Source of the DNA: Azorinus chamasolen
Taxonomy: Eukaryota > Mollusca > Bivalvia > Cardiida > Solecurtidae
Direction of reading: 5' to 3'
DNA: 64,000 bases
Assembly: GCA_963576725.1 (NCBI GenBank)
Contig: OY755237.1
Coordinates: 64,147,423-64,211,422 of the forward strand
Numbering within the stretch: position 1 is the first letter of the stretch; each line of letters starts with the position of its first letter. A program made the translations under genes and the position numbers. Of this stretch, positions 19,915 to 30,877 are shown in pieces. The notes under the pieces were generated by a model. The model was not told the origin of the DNA. It did not search any database and was given only the letters and a program-made list of their open reading frames with translations.

Positions 19915-20570
19915 ACCCTATAGTGTAAAGATCTCCCCTTTCTTTTGTAAGTGTCATTGATATAGGGAATAACATGAAAATCTCCTGGCTTTACTGAATT
20001 TGAGTTCATTTGCAAGCAGCTGATTGGTCAAATTTTAAGTAAACTCAAAATTATACCAATCAGGGCCTTAGAATGAGCTTAGACTCAAACTTAGAAGTGC
20101 CATTGGTAAAGTTCAAAAGGAGAATAAGATGAAAATAGCTTTGCTTTGCTTGGGTCTGTGTTCATTCTCAAGCATCTGATTGGTCAAATTTGAAGTAAAC
20201 TCAAATTCTGACCAATCAGATGCATTAAAAAGAACTCAGACTCAAACCAGAAGTGGAATTGTGCAAAAGGAATGTATGAAAATGTCCTGGTGTTGCTTGA
20301 GCCTGAGGTCATTCTAAAGCATCTGATTGGTCATTTTTTGTGTAAACTCGACTTCTGACCAATCAGATACTTCAGACTGAACCCAGACTCAAACTCAGAA
20401 GTGTCATTGGTATAGTTAGGGGGGAATGAATTGAAAAAATCTCCTGGCCTTTCTTTAGTCTGGATTTATTCCCAAGCATCTGATTGGTCAGATTTTGAGT
20501 ATACTCAAAATTTGACCAATCAGATACTTCAGAATGAATTCAGACTCAAATTTAAAAGTTTTATAACAGA
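19915..20570. repeat. Four-unit tandem repeat with inverted CCAAT pairs
   Basis: Units of about 146-157 bp. Each has TGATTGGTCA (starts 20021, 20178, 20324, 20481) facing TGACCAATCAG about 30 bp on, around a palindromic AGTAAACTCAAAA. Between them AGACTCAAACTCAGAAGTG repeats. Confidence 0.85.
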
Positions 20571-20703
20571 GGAGCCTTGGCTTTCAGCTACTTAGAAGCA
20601 CAAAGCATGCTTGGCACTTCAGGCTAAAGCACTTCTAATTTGTACAAATTGTTCCTCAGTAAATTCTACAAGTTGTTCAAGCACTGCACTTGGGTTCATC
20701 ACA

Positions 20704-20930
20704 TTAAACCATTTCCCTCATAGAGACGACTTTTGGAACCTTTACAAACAGAGTAGACCCAGATCAGACATGTACAGCTCCTGTAGGAGCTGTCTGATCA
20801 GGGTCTGCTCTGTTTGCTCATGGAATAATGCAGATCGGATTTTGAAATTTCTGTCACAGCCAACAGTTTACAACAATGTGTGATTACAAAGATTCAGTGC
20901 ATGAATATTCATGAGGTAATAAATTCTTAA
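20704..20930 (+). mobile_element. A2-family MITE
   Basis: TTAAACCATTTCCCTCATAG; core CAGCTCCTGTAGGAGCTG; right half with ATGAATATTCATGAGGTAA. Confidence 0.75.
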
Positions 20931-20937
20931 CTTAATA

Positions 20938-21146
20938 TACAGTAAAGTTCCGCTAATGCGACCACCTAAAAGAGGTATAATTCTGGGTGCTAGATGCAGG
21001 TGGTAGCTTAATGCAGGACAAAAGTAATGCAGAAAGCTCCTAGAGGAGCTTTCTGCATTACTTTTGTCCTGCATTAAGCAACCACCTGCTTTAAACGACG
21101 CCAGTGCCTGTTTATTAAGTGGTCGCATTAGCGGAGTTTTATGGTG
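20938..21146. mobile_element. C-family MITE, distinct TIR variant
   Basis: ACAGTAAAGTTCCGCTAATG and CATTAGCGGAGTTTTATGG ends; long perfect core from GCAGGTGGTAGCTTAATGC to the mirror arm. Confidence 0.85.
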
Positions 21147-21153
21147 GGAATGG

Positions 21154-21361
21154 GTAAACCTTTTCAATGCCGAACTTTGAGAGTGGAATAGCCCATCAGC
21201 GTTTAACTATAGAGTCCACTCAATATGAAAGGCTTAAACTTGTTTGGAGTTCACATGACAAACAGCGCAGACCCTGATCAGAGGGCTTGTCTAGAATTTG
21301 GGTCTTCACTGTTTGCAAATTAAATGACAGTGCATGTGTGTCCTGGGTTGAAAGGAGTTAA
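21154..21361 (-). mobile_element. F-family MITE
   Basis: GTAAACCTTTTCAATGCCG to GGGTTGAAAGGAGTTAA; right apex arm truncated (GAGGGCTTGTCTAG). Confidence 0.75.
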
Positions 21362-21439
21362 ATGGTCTTTATTGTTAATTAATAATGGCTGAAAGTTGGT
21401 GCTGAATATATATACCATAAGGTTTTAGACTGACAAACT

Positions 21440-21575
21440 TAAGTAAAATAGATCAGACCCAGATCAAACAGCTCCTATAGGAGCCATTTAATTAGGGTCT
21501 ACACTATTTACCTCTGTTTAAGTCTAATTGAACCCTTTAATGCAGAGTTTTAAAAGTGGAATGGTCTATCAGATT
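21440..21575. mobile_element. J fragment and F fragment
   Basis: Core CAAACAGCTCCTATAGGAGCC, TAAGTCTAATTGAA, then GTGGAATGGTCTATCAG. Confidence 0.45.
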
Positions 21576-21804
21576 TTAAATCTTACTCCATAAATATAGG
21601 TCTTTCTACACATTTGCAAACAGAGTAGACCAGAATCAGATGGCTCCTATAGAAACCATCTGATCAGGGTCTGCTCTGTTTGCTTATGAATTATCATAAA
21701 TCTGACTGCAGCTTCTACCAAAGCAAATTTCATTTTTCAAAATTCAATAAATATTCATGATAACATTACTTCTTCTTTGAATATTGAACAGGGAAAGGGG
21801 TTAA
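21576..21804 (+). mobile_element. A2-family MITE with G-like left end
   Basis: CTTACTCCATAAATATAGG to GAACAGGGAAAGGGGTTAA. Confidence 0.75.
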
Positions 21805-21959
21805 CTTTATAGTATATTCATTATAAAAACCTGGTGGAGGGTTTTGAATGAAAAACATTGCTGACCCTGATCATATTGATTAGATGAATTTTTTTTTTTT
21901 AAAACAACATTTGAGCATGATAATGTACGGCCATGACACCCACTAAATGATCAGATCTA

Positions 21960-22097
21960 AACATTTTTGTAGTTTGAAACCATTGTGATGAATAGAGCAT
22001 TTGCTCCTATAGGAGCAAATGCTCTATTTATCACAATGGTTTCACAAAGTGACTTCTACAGAGTCGTCAAAAGTCGTCAATATGAGGGAATGGGTTA
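21960..22097 (+). mobile_element. B-family MITE, left arm missing
   Basis: Perfect core from TTTGAAACCATTGTGATGAA to its mirror, then AGGGAATGGGTTAA. Confidence 0.8.
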
Positions 22098-22378
22098 AAA
22101 GGCATATTTATATATGGAGTAAAGGCTATTTGTATATGAGCTATGATTTTTGAATATCTGTGCAAACAGTGGACCCTGATGAGACATTGAGTGATAATGG
22201 GTGCCTTTTTAGGAACTGTTTCTAACTGCATTTGTTTGTGTGTTGTTTTCTTGTTTTGGAAAAAGCAATAGAAATAAAACAAAAAGCTGTGAGACTTGTA
22301 ACATACAACAGTTTAACAGACAATAGTTTTAGAAAAGGAATAGAAATAGAAATAATGTTGAGCATTGTAGTAGACAGC

Positions 22379-22436
22379 AATTTAGTAGACAGCAATTGCT
22401 TAGCCTGCAATTTAGTAGACAGCAATTGCTTAACCT
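22379..22436. repeat. Short tandem duplication
   Basis: CAATTTAGTAGACAGCAATT occurs twice about 28 bp apart, with a related partial unit just upstream. Confidence 0.75.
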
Positions 22437-22444
22437 ACAAAGAA

Positions 22445-22927
22445 TTAACTCTAAGTACTCCACATATATACACCTTTTAAAGCCTTGCACACAGAGTAGA
22501 CTCAGATCAGATTGTTTCTGCATGATCAAGGTCTGCTCTGTTTGCTTCTGAAATACCAAAAATATTTGATTTTTTAAAAGCCATTAATATATATTCTAAA
22601 ATTTAAAAGGTATATTTTTAGAATGTCGATTATGTTTTGTCCATATTTTGTTTACAACCCTGTTGATCGGGACTGACATTTACATAATCTAGTGAGATTG
22701 TCTTTATTTGATTTCATCATATAGCTTTATTTACATTATTTATTCGGCTCTATATGACCATCAGTGTCGATGGGCCGTAAAACACCATTCATTCATTCAT
22801 TCATTCTGAAATAATGTAGATCTGATTCTACAGATTGTGCCATGGCTAAGAATTTCTTTATGCATAATTTTATGCCATTATAAAAATGAATATTCAAAAT
22901 TTCTTACATTAATACTCATGCATTAAC
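22445..22927 (+). mobile_element. A2/G MITE split by a retroposon
   Basis: TTAACTCTAAGTACTCCACA, core AGATTGTTTCTGC, TTTGCTTCTGAAAT; then the insert; then AATGTAGATCTGATTCTACA and ACTCATGCATTAA. Confidence 0.7.
22556..22803 (+). mobile_element. Retroposon (SINE or LINE 3' end) with 10-bp target duplication
   Basis: Flanked by TTCTGAAATA at 22546-22555 and 22804-22813. Ends GGGCCGTAAAACACCA followed by (TTCA)n, a tail style of non-LTR retroposons. No tRNA-like A/B box found. Confidence 0.75.
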
Positions 22928-23151
22928 TAATTCTCTCCTGCTGACCCCTTTGTGCGCCTCTGTAAAACTCATGTTTTGAAACCATTGCGATAAATAGAGC
23001 ATTTGCTCCATAGGAGCAAATGCTCTATTTATCACAATGGTTTCTAAACTACAAAATTCTAATATTCTCCTTTTCTATAGTTGATGCTCCTTTTTGGTAG
23101 ATTAATTCAAAGAGGTTGGGTCCAAAAATAGTCTAGGAGGGAATGAGTTAA
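22923..23151 (-). mobile_element. B-family MITE
   Basis: TTAACTAATTCTCTCC to GAGGGAATGAGTTAA; perfect core with CTCCATAGGAG. Confidence 0.85.
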
Positions 23152-23421
23152 AGGGTTAAAATGCAGTGGTACATGAATAGTCATGAATTGCAGGGTTGAA
23201 CTGCAGTGGTATGATGTTGGTTCTTTTTGTTGCAATGTGATCCGGGTATACAGGTGCTTGTCTTTGATTACGGAGAAACTTCAAAGCAAACCATCTCATT
23301 ACGAGGCAAGTGAGGAATTAAAATGTTCCAAAATGACATCTTCCTGGTAGCGTTCTTGCTGTGGTTTTTACTTGGTATGCCCACAAAACTTTGATTTTGG
23401 CAGAAACACTTTGATTTCAGA
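23152..23421. other. Unique intronic DNA
   Basis: Nothing recognised apart from a short GTTAAAATGCAGTGGTA-like repeat. Confidence 0.5.
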
Positions 23422-23664
23422 TTTAGCCCATTCCCTCATAGTCTATATTTAGACCCAACCTTTAGGAATAAATTTACTGAAAATGAGCATTTACTAGAAC
23501 GAAGGAATTTTTTTTATTAGAATGCTCCAATGGAGCAAAATTAATGCTCTATTTTATCACAATGGTTTCAGAACTACAAAATTCTATTTTTTTTCTTTTC
23601 TCTAGTTAATGCTTCTTTTCGGTAGAGGTTTGGTCTAAAAATAGCCCATGGGGGAATTGGTTAA
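23422..23664. mobile_element. B-family MITE with two identical-type ends
   Basis: Both ends are the TAGGCTATTTTTAGACC type (left TAGTCTATATTTAGACC; right GTCTAAAAATAGCCCATG). Normal copies have one such end and one GGCGTATTTATGGAGG end. Confidence 0.8.
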
Positions 23665-23832
23665 GCAGGGATAGGGTTAAGATAACTATTACTCTTTACT
23701 CCATGAATATTCATGGCAGACTCCACCCATTATGAACATTAATTAATTGGTATATGTGCAACTGCTTGCAGGAAAAAAAATAGTGTGTGTCCAACTCCTC
23801 ATAAAGTATTTGGAGGAATAATGTCAAACTTG
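23665..23832 (-). mobile_element. G-family relic
   Basis: CTTTACTCCATGAATATTCA and GAACATTAATTAATTGG; rest lost. Confidence 0.45.
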
Positions 23833-24680
23833 TATATGAGCCAATATATAATTTGGGCAGATTTTGAAATCAATTTTTTGAAAAATTAAAGGTGTTTCCC
23901 CTTGAAAGTTTTGTTGATTTCTAGGTACTTTGTTGTTTAAGTGACACTAAAAATGTAAAATGCACCCTAAATTTATTCATCTTTAAAAATTTATATGACT
24001 TTATGACGATGACTCTCAAGCACATGTCATTGCAGTAACGAAAATGAAAACAATGACTATAAAAGCATGTGGTTCATTTAAAGTAATTTATTGCATTATA
24101 TCTCTTATGTATGCCATATTTGAATAGATGAACATATAAAAACCTTTTTTTCCATATATATTAATGAGAAATTTTGAATCATTGCATGATGCGATAAAAC
24201 CAATACAATTACAATTATAACAATTAGTGTTATGATCATTATTGGCTTTGTATAGTGCTTTACACTTGCTTAACCTAGAATAATGCCATAATTATCAACA
24301 AATAATGAATCAGACAAATAGTCAAACATGTTTCAGCTTTTTTGTCATCATTCTTTACTCATGTTATTGCAAGGACACCCTTGTTATTGCAAAGACATTT
24401 ATTGTAACTGCAATGACAAACTGACAATAAAATTTATTTTTGCTATCTTTTATTTGCAAATTGTCTAAAATAACACACAAACTGTTAACAACACGTTCAG
24501 CAATTTCAATTCTAAACTATATCAAGTAATTTTACAAAAAGATTTTAATGGACATTGAAAAAAGATTCCAGCGTGACTGCAATGACATTTTTGTTATTGC
24601 AATGACTTGCATAATCTTAAGCTGATAAAATCAACCCTATGCCAGACTTAAATGCCCCACATTATAATGTTCTTTTCAAA

Positions 24681-24922
24681 TTCATACTTTCCCTCATGAA
24701 TATTTTAAAAAAAACTCCGCCCACTGTGAATATTTTATCATTTTTCATTGCGCCACATAAAACAAAGGAATTAATTACCAGAGTCAAGAGATGGTCTGAT
24801 CCATAATATTTCAATAAGTAAATTAAGCAAACCCTGATCAGGCAGATTCTAGAGGAGCTTTCTGATCTTGATATTTTCTGTTGTAAGGGGTGTTAATGTT
24901 TTATAATGAGGGGAAGGGTTAA
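24681..24922 (-). mobile_element. G-family MITE, diverged
   Basis: CTTTCCCTCATGAATATTTT to GAGGGGAAGGGTTAA; core AGGCAGATTCTAGAGGAGC. Confidence 0.65.
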
Positions 24923-25324
24923 AGATAATAAATTTATGAACAACAACAATGCACATTATATTTCAACGTTGCCTTAGACTGACTTTTATTTAAATTAATT
25001 TATTTTTGATAATAGAATAACTTTTGATAGCTGAGAATAAAGCAAACAAAAAAATATTTACAATGCATTACATGGCTAGCAGGGTAGACCCAAAGTACAC
25101 AGGTGTTGCAAGATAATGCTTGATCTAGGGCATGATTTGAAAATAATGCTAACATATGTGGTTAGATGCAGCAAACCAATGTTCAGCATTTTTGTTTTCA
25201 ACCCTTCTCATGCTACAGTTTATAGAGGATGTTGGCCACTTTTATTATAGTGTCCTCAACAAAGTCATTTTCTAAAAAGTAAGATAGTTTTGTTTCTTCA
25301 GTTAAAAGTTAAGACTGGGATAAG

Positions 25325-25558
25325 ACAGAGTTTATACAAACAGATGCCTTTAAACTACTCTTTAAAGTCACATTTTGAAACAGTTGTGATAAATAGAGCA
25401 TTTGCTCCAAAGGAGCCTATGCTCTTTTTATCACAATGGTTTCAAGACTACAACATATATATCCTGAAAATTCCCTTCTATCCAGGAAATGCTCCTTTCC
25501 AGTAGATTCATTCATAACATTTGAGTCTAAAAATAGCATATCAGGCAATGGGATAACC
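25325..25558 (-). mobile_element. B-family MITE, diverged
   Basis: Core TTTTGAAACAGTTGTGATAA with apex GCTCCAAAGGAGC; right end GTCTAAAAATAGCATATC and CAATGGGATAA. Confidence 0.75.
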
Positions 25559-26085
25559 CTTAATTATCTTTCAATTGAACCCTTTCACTCATGAGTTATA
25601 ATTCTGGTAAAACTCTGCCAGCTGTACATATTTAATTACATGTACTTTTTATTGGGGTATATAGAGCAAAGAATTTTAATCGGAGTTGACCCTGATCTGG
25701 AAGCTTCCTTACATTAAAAAATAGCACTTATGTAAAATCTTAGATGTCTTGAAATTTTATGAACTTGTTATTAAACTCCATGGAATTTTTTTTCTATCAC
25801 ATAACTTCATCTGTTTATGGGTTAATAAAGCCAACACATATTTTTTATATTAACCATTTGGCATATATAAATGATGTGATGTCATTAAAAGCAGTATGGC
25901 ACGACATCATACAATGCTGAAAAATACAGCATTTTTTTTATTTAAAACTTTGGAGCTCTTTTTTAAGACGTGCATGGTAAGAGAAACTTGCACTCATCAT
26001 CACTTCTTATCACACTCATTATCACCTCTTATCAAATTTTATTTAACTCATTCAAGAAATGCTATAAAGCTTGCCAGATGCTTGC

Positions 26086-26314
26086 TTAACTCATTCTCTC
26101 CTAGACTATTTTTAGACCCAGCCTCTTTGAATTAATCTACCGAAAAGGAGCATTAACTATAGAAAAGGAAAATTTTAGAATTGCATAGTTTTGAAACCAT
26201 TGCGATAAATAGATTATTTGCTCCTATGGAGCAAATGCTCTGTTTATCACAATGGTTTCAAAGAATGAATTTTACAGAGGAGCAAAAAGGCGTCATTAGG
26301 AGAGAATGGGTTAA
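26086..26314 (+). mobile_element. B-family MITE
   Basis: TTAACTCATTCTCTCCTAGA to GAGAGAATGGGTTAA; core apex GCTCCTATGGAGC. Confidence 0.85.
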
Positions 26315-26519
26315 TATCATTTTCTTGAATTTGTTTATTAAAAGTTGTTATGAAGTGACAATCCATGTAAGATCCTCAATGTAGCTATAGCTTCAGGACT
26401 GGATTGGCATATATCTATTGGTCATCATCGTTAATATGGGTTCAAATTATATGTGACTGATTAAAAATATCCAAGCTCCTAATTAGAATTGACAGGCTGT
26501 TCAGTAATACACTACTTGC

Positions 26520-26765
26520 TTAACCCTTTCCTCATATAAACATGTTTTCACACATTTGCAAACAGAGTAGACCCAGATCAGACAGCTCCTAGGAGCCGTT
26601 TGATCAGGGTCTGCTCTGTTTGCTAATAGAATTTGATAGATGTGTTTCTTTACTTTCTAAAATGATTCCAATGTTCCACCTTCAATATTTCATTATATTA
26701 TTTGGTCCATGAATATTCAGTAGGTATTGAAATTGCAAATAAATATAGAACAGGGAAAGGGTTAA
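26520..26765 (+). mobile_element. A-family MITE
   Basis: TTAACCCTTTCCTCATATAA to GAACAGGGAAAGGGTTAA; core CAGCTCCTAGGAGCCG. Confidence 0.85.
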
Positions 26766-26814
26766 TCCAAAAATCTATTAATGTCCATCATAGCTCAACG
26801 ACAACAATTGTTAT

Positions 26815-27038
26815 TTAACCCTTTCCCTGTTCTATGCTTATTACAAATTTCAATACCTACTAAATATTCATGGACAAATTAGTTGTAATGAAATATGGAA
26901 AGTGGAACACTGTAGCCATTTTAGAAAGTACAGAAACAGATCTATCCAATTCCTTTAGCAAACAGAGCAGACCATATAGGAGCCTTCTGATCTGGGTCTA
27001 CTCTGCAGGTGCATAAAACATGTTTATATGAGGGAACG
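26815..27038 (-). mobile_element. A-family MITE, core truncated
   Basis: TTAACCCTTTCCCTGTTCTA left; GAGCAGACCATATAGGAGCC shows one arm deleted; right end ATGAGGGAACGTATTG decayed. Confidence 0.75.
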
Positions 27039-28184
27039 TATTGATACACAATGTCTTACAATATCCAGCCTTCAAACTGACTTTGAGAAAGAGAAAACTG
27101 TATCTATTCCATATATTTACCTTACATGCATATCTGCAGTGCTATTCTTGTAGTAAAATAACAAAAAATAATGAAGAAAATTTAAAAGAACTAGAAATGT
27201 CATCGCAATAACAAATCCTGTCATTGCAATAACAAATTTCTTTAAAAATCCTATCTTACATACATTTTCAACAAACATGCACATTTTAATTTATTATGCA
27301 TATTTACTTGCATATTTCTGTTAAATAATTCCAACTGAAATGAAAATTATAAAGATAATAACAATACAATGCTGTAGTGTCACTGCAATAACAAATCCTG
27401 TCATTGCAGTCACAAAATTAGTGTTATTGCAATGACTGTTATTGCAATGACGCATTCTCATATTTACCTCAACTTTTGGTGCTGATCTCTGACCTAGCCA
27501 TACTTTGATATGTTTATAACATAAACATTCATATTTATAACCTGTATGCACTTTAAAATGCAAGCTATGATTTAAAACATCTCTGTAATATGTGTTACAT
27601 AAATGACAGATTTCAAAAATACTCGCTCACATACTTAACTTAAATAATCTTGTTTTTTGAAACTGTTTTCACACCATGCTTATAACATGGTGACAACCAT
27701 TTAGCGGTGAACAATCTTCTTCTTGAGGGTAATTGTCTCCCTTGAATGTGTGCTTTAATGGTAGAACTCCACTATATTATAACATTGTTACTGCAATGAC
27801 GTAGGTCTGAGGGACAAAGTTCAAAGTGTATTTTGAGTGCCATAAATGCTATTTACTGACTATATTTTCTCTTTACAATGCAGTTAAATGTTGATATTTA
27901 TTATATTCACCATTATTATTTTGAAAACCACATTTTCTCTCATTGAAATAGAGATCTGAATGTATAATTTTAGATTTGGGACATGACTTTTACCTATAAA
28001 TTGATACCAAAATTTGGAACAGCTGTTCAATTAATTCCTCAAATTCATTTTTTTATCACTATTTTACTAGATTGCCTTGATATATACACATTCTATGAGG
28101 AACTTTCTTTACACAATTCTTGTGCTTTGTTTAAAACCTAAAGGACAAGAAATCTGCCCAAATTATATATTAGCTCATATATCA

Positions 28185-28440
28185 ACAATCTTTATGTGAA
28201 GATGGTCATATAGAAGGGACATTTTGCAAGTATTTTCACTAGAGTTACGGGATGTTGTAATTTTTGTTACTATAAAACATATAATGAAAATATCTTGTGT
28301 GTCCACCACCACTTGTAGGATCTCCTGGTCCACCCATAGTAGGATTTGTTTCAAACTTTCACAGGTAAACTGAAACTTAATTTGAAAATGGTCATAAAGA
28401 AGGAATTTTGACCATTTATACCCAAGTTACAGGATTTTGT
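28185..28440. repeat. Two-copy degenerate direct repeat
   Basis: GATGGTCATATAGAAGGGAC and AATGGTCATAAAGAAGGAAT start two units about 187 bp apart, both continuing to an AGTTACGGG/AGTTACAGG motif. Confidence 0.6.
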
Positions 28441-28452
28441 ATCTTATCTCTC

Positions 28453-28665
28453 TTAACCCATTACCTCATAGGCTATTTTTAGATACAACCTCTTTGAATA
28501 AGTCTACCGAAAAGGAGCATTAACTTAGAGAAAAGGAAACTTTTAGAATTTTGTAGTTTGAAACCATTGTGATAAATAGAGCATTTGCTCCTATAGGAGC
28601 AAATGCTCTATTTATCACAATGGTTTCACAAAGTCACTTTTACAGAGTCTGAGGGAATGGGTTAA
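28453..28665 (+). mobile_element. B-family MITE
   Basis: TTAACCCATTACCTCATAGG to GAGGGAATGGGTTAA, perfect core with GCTCCTATAGGAGC; right end shortened. Confidence 0.9.
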
Positions 28666-28673
28666 AGAGGAAG

Positions 28674-28857
28674 TCCCTACAATGAGTTTTATAATGGTAT
28701 ATGAACACATGATTTTTTTGACCAGAAACTGTACAAACAGATCTGTATTATCCCAAAAGGAAACGGAACAGATTCTGATCAGATGGATCTTACAACAGTC
28801 GTCTGATCTTGATCCGTTCTGTTTACAAGGCATCTCTATTAGGTAAAGTGTTAATCT
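28674..28857 (-). mobile_element. G-family MITE, left end missing
   Basis: TATAATGGTATATGAACACA, diverged core, AGGTAAAGTGTTAA. Confidence 0.6.
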
Positions 28858-28960
28858 TGACATCATGAGCTGTCTGATCTGGGCCTACTCTGTTTGCAAT
28901 TTTAGGGTTAACTTTGTGCATATTCATTATCTCCTACATGAATATTCTTCAGGGAAAGGG

Positions 28961-29214
28961 CTAACCCTTTCCCTGTTCTATCTTTATTCCAAATTTCAAT
29001 ACCTACTAAATGTTAATTAACAAAATAGTTATAATGAAATATGGAAGGTCGAATTGTGTAGCCATTTTAGAAAGTTACAGAAACAGATCTTTCAAATTCT
29101 ACAAGCAAACAGAGCAGACCCTGATCAGACAGCTGCTATAGGAGCCATCTGATCTGAGTCTACTCTGTTTGCAGATGAATGAAAACACATTATAAATATG
29201 AAGGAAAGGGTTAA
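28961..29214 (-). mobile_element. A-family MITE
   Basis: CTAACCCTTTCCCTGTTCTA to GAAGGAAAGGGTTAA; a G/A2 tail (GAATATTCTTCAGGGAAAGGG) abuts it on the left at the same tetranucleotide. Confidence 0.85.
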
Positions 29215-29476
29215 GCTGTTGAATGCATCCATGTGTGCAACTCTAGCACAGATCATGGTTGTGTATTACCTAATTAAAGGTAGGCAAGGCTAGCAAAAAC
29301 CCTATATACTAGACCATTACTGGCATATGCCTACGTAACTGCCAGAGAATAAAGACGATATGGAATGGAAAAAAGTAACAAAAACATAAAATTAATGTTC
29401 CATTAACAGGAGTGAAATTGACAAAACTTCTAATTGACATGCATTTGATTTTTTTTTTACTTTCGTTCATGCAAAT
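29215..29476. other. Unique intronic DNA
   Basis: Nothing recognised. Confidence 0.5.
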
Positions 29477-29727
29477 TAACCCTTTGTATGCAGGAAACCA
29501 GTGAAATTTCATTTGCAAACAGTGTAGACCCAGATCAAAGGGCTCCTAGAGGAGCTTTCTGATCATTGTCTGCACTGGTTGTCATTCAAAATCCTCCCAC
29601 AAATTTACTTTTTTATACTGTATGGACAGTGATAATAAACCTGGGTAGATTATTCCACCCTTTTATACTGTATGGACTCTACCAATAAACAATGATGGAC
29701 CAATCCACTCTGAAAACTCGGTGCAGA
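29477..29727 (+). mobile_element. F-family MITE
   Basis: TTAACCCTTTGTATGCAGGA, core CAGTGTAGACCC..GCTCCTAGAGGAGC, CATTCAAAATCCTCCCAC; TTTTATACTGTATGGAC is internally duplicated. Confidence 0.75.
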
Positions 29728-29939
29728 TTCCCTGTTCTATGTTTATTTCAAATGTCAATACCTACTGAATATTCTTTGACGAAATGATTATAATGAAATA
29801 AGGAAGGTGGAGCATTGTAGACATTTTAGAATGTAAAGAACCAGATCTATCAAATTCTATTAGCAAATAGGAACCGTCTGATCTGGGTCTACTCTATTTG
29901 TAAATGCGTGAAATCATGTTTATATGAGAGAGGGTTCAA
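29728..29939 (-). mobile_element. A-family MITE, core truncated
   Basis: TTCCCTGTTCTATGTTTATT to ATGAGAGAGGGTTCAA; GCAAATAGGAACCGTCTG marks a lost arm. Confidence 0.75.
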
Positions 29940-30078
29940 CATCTGTTCTGTATGGTGTTTATATATTTTTTTATTCATCTATATCTGACATTCCTCGTCC
30001 TGTTTATTGGTATCAGTGTAGACCATGATTTAGCTTTGCTTACTTTCAATACATCAATTTTGCGCTTGCTATAATCCC

Positions 30079-30665
30079 CGTACTCCATAGATATGATTTT
30101 GATAATTCAGTTTCAAACAGAATAGAGCCAGATTCTATGCCTGTAACATACAGAGTAGACTCAGATCAAACGGCTCCTGTAGGAGCCATCTGATCAGCAT
30201 TTGCTCTGTTTGTTTATGAAATACAGTAAAACCCCTCTAAACTGGAAGTTAAATTTAGTATAAATATCGGTCTTGGAGACAGGTGGCAGCTTAATGCACG
30301 ATGAAAGTCATGCAGAAAGCTACTCTAGGAGCTTTCTGCATGACTTTCATCCTGCATTAAGCAGCCACCTGCCTGAAAGTATCTAAATTCTTCTCTACTA
30401 GAATTCTGGTTTAGAGAGGTTTAACTGTATCATAGATCTATACCTGCCATTGCAAAGAGAGTAGACCCAGATCATAGGACTCCTGTAGGAACAGTCTGAT
30501 CAGGGTCCGCTGTGTTTGCTTATGATATAATATAGATATGATTCTACAGTTTTCTGCCATGGTCAAGCATTCCTGTGTCCATGTGCTATTATAACAATTA
30601 ATCTAATTAATATTCATGATGTCCTCTATATGGTTAACATGAATTTTCATGGAGTAAAGGGTTAA
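30079..30665 (+). mobile_element. G-family composite (two cores) split by C
   Basis: CGTACTCCATAGATATG; a first core with GGCTCCTGTAGGAGCC; the C insertion; a second core CTCCTGTAGGAAC; the right end TGGAGTAAAGGGTTAA. Confidence 0.7.
30222..30429. mobile_element. C-family MITE nested in G
   Basis: TACAGTAAAACCCCTCTAAA to TTAGAGAGGTTTAACTGTA; inserted where intact copies read TTATGAAATTATAATAG. Confidence 0.9.
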
Positions 30666-30877
30666 ATTATGATATCTGTTCACCTAGACCTCACTCTGCA
30701 GTAAGCTTTAGCAATATGCTACATTACAGGGAAACAAATGCACCTCAACCTACATCTGTAGTACTCCGGATCTACGATACAATGAGTATACAAATGCCAG
30801 CTTTCCTATACACAGTGTAAAAATGCTTTGTGCATTGCACATGTATATTGGTCAAAAACATTATGTCCGCAACGCAG
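30666..30877. other. Unique intronic DNA
   Basis: Nothing recognised. Confidence 0.5.

Larger units (their letters stand above)
23833..28181. repeat. Possible 4.3-kb non-coding element: inverted 32-mer ends and 13 phased near-palindromic 14-mers
   Basis: A 32-bp sequence at 23833-23864 (starting TATATGAGCCAATATATA) recurs inverted at 28150-28181 with one difference. Inside are 13 matches to GTYAYTGCARTRAC, core ATTGCAAT, starting at 24026, 24363, 24383, 24404, 24573, 24593, 27199, 27220, 27379, 27400, 27423, 27438 and 27787. Neighbours are often 20-21 bp apart. Known MITEs occupy the centre. No long ORF. Class unknown; the ends may be coincidental. Confidence 0.45.

Noticed and set aside
22556..22803. 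tRNA-derived SINE with A and B boxes
   Set aside because: No GGTTCGA-type B box or tRNA-like start could be found; called only a non-LTR retroposon.
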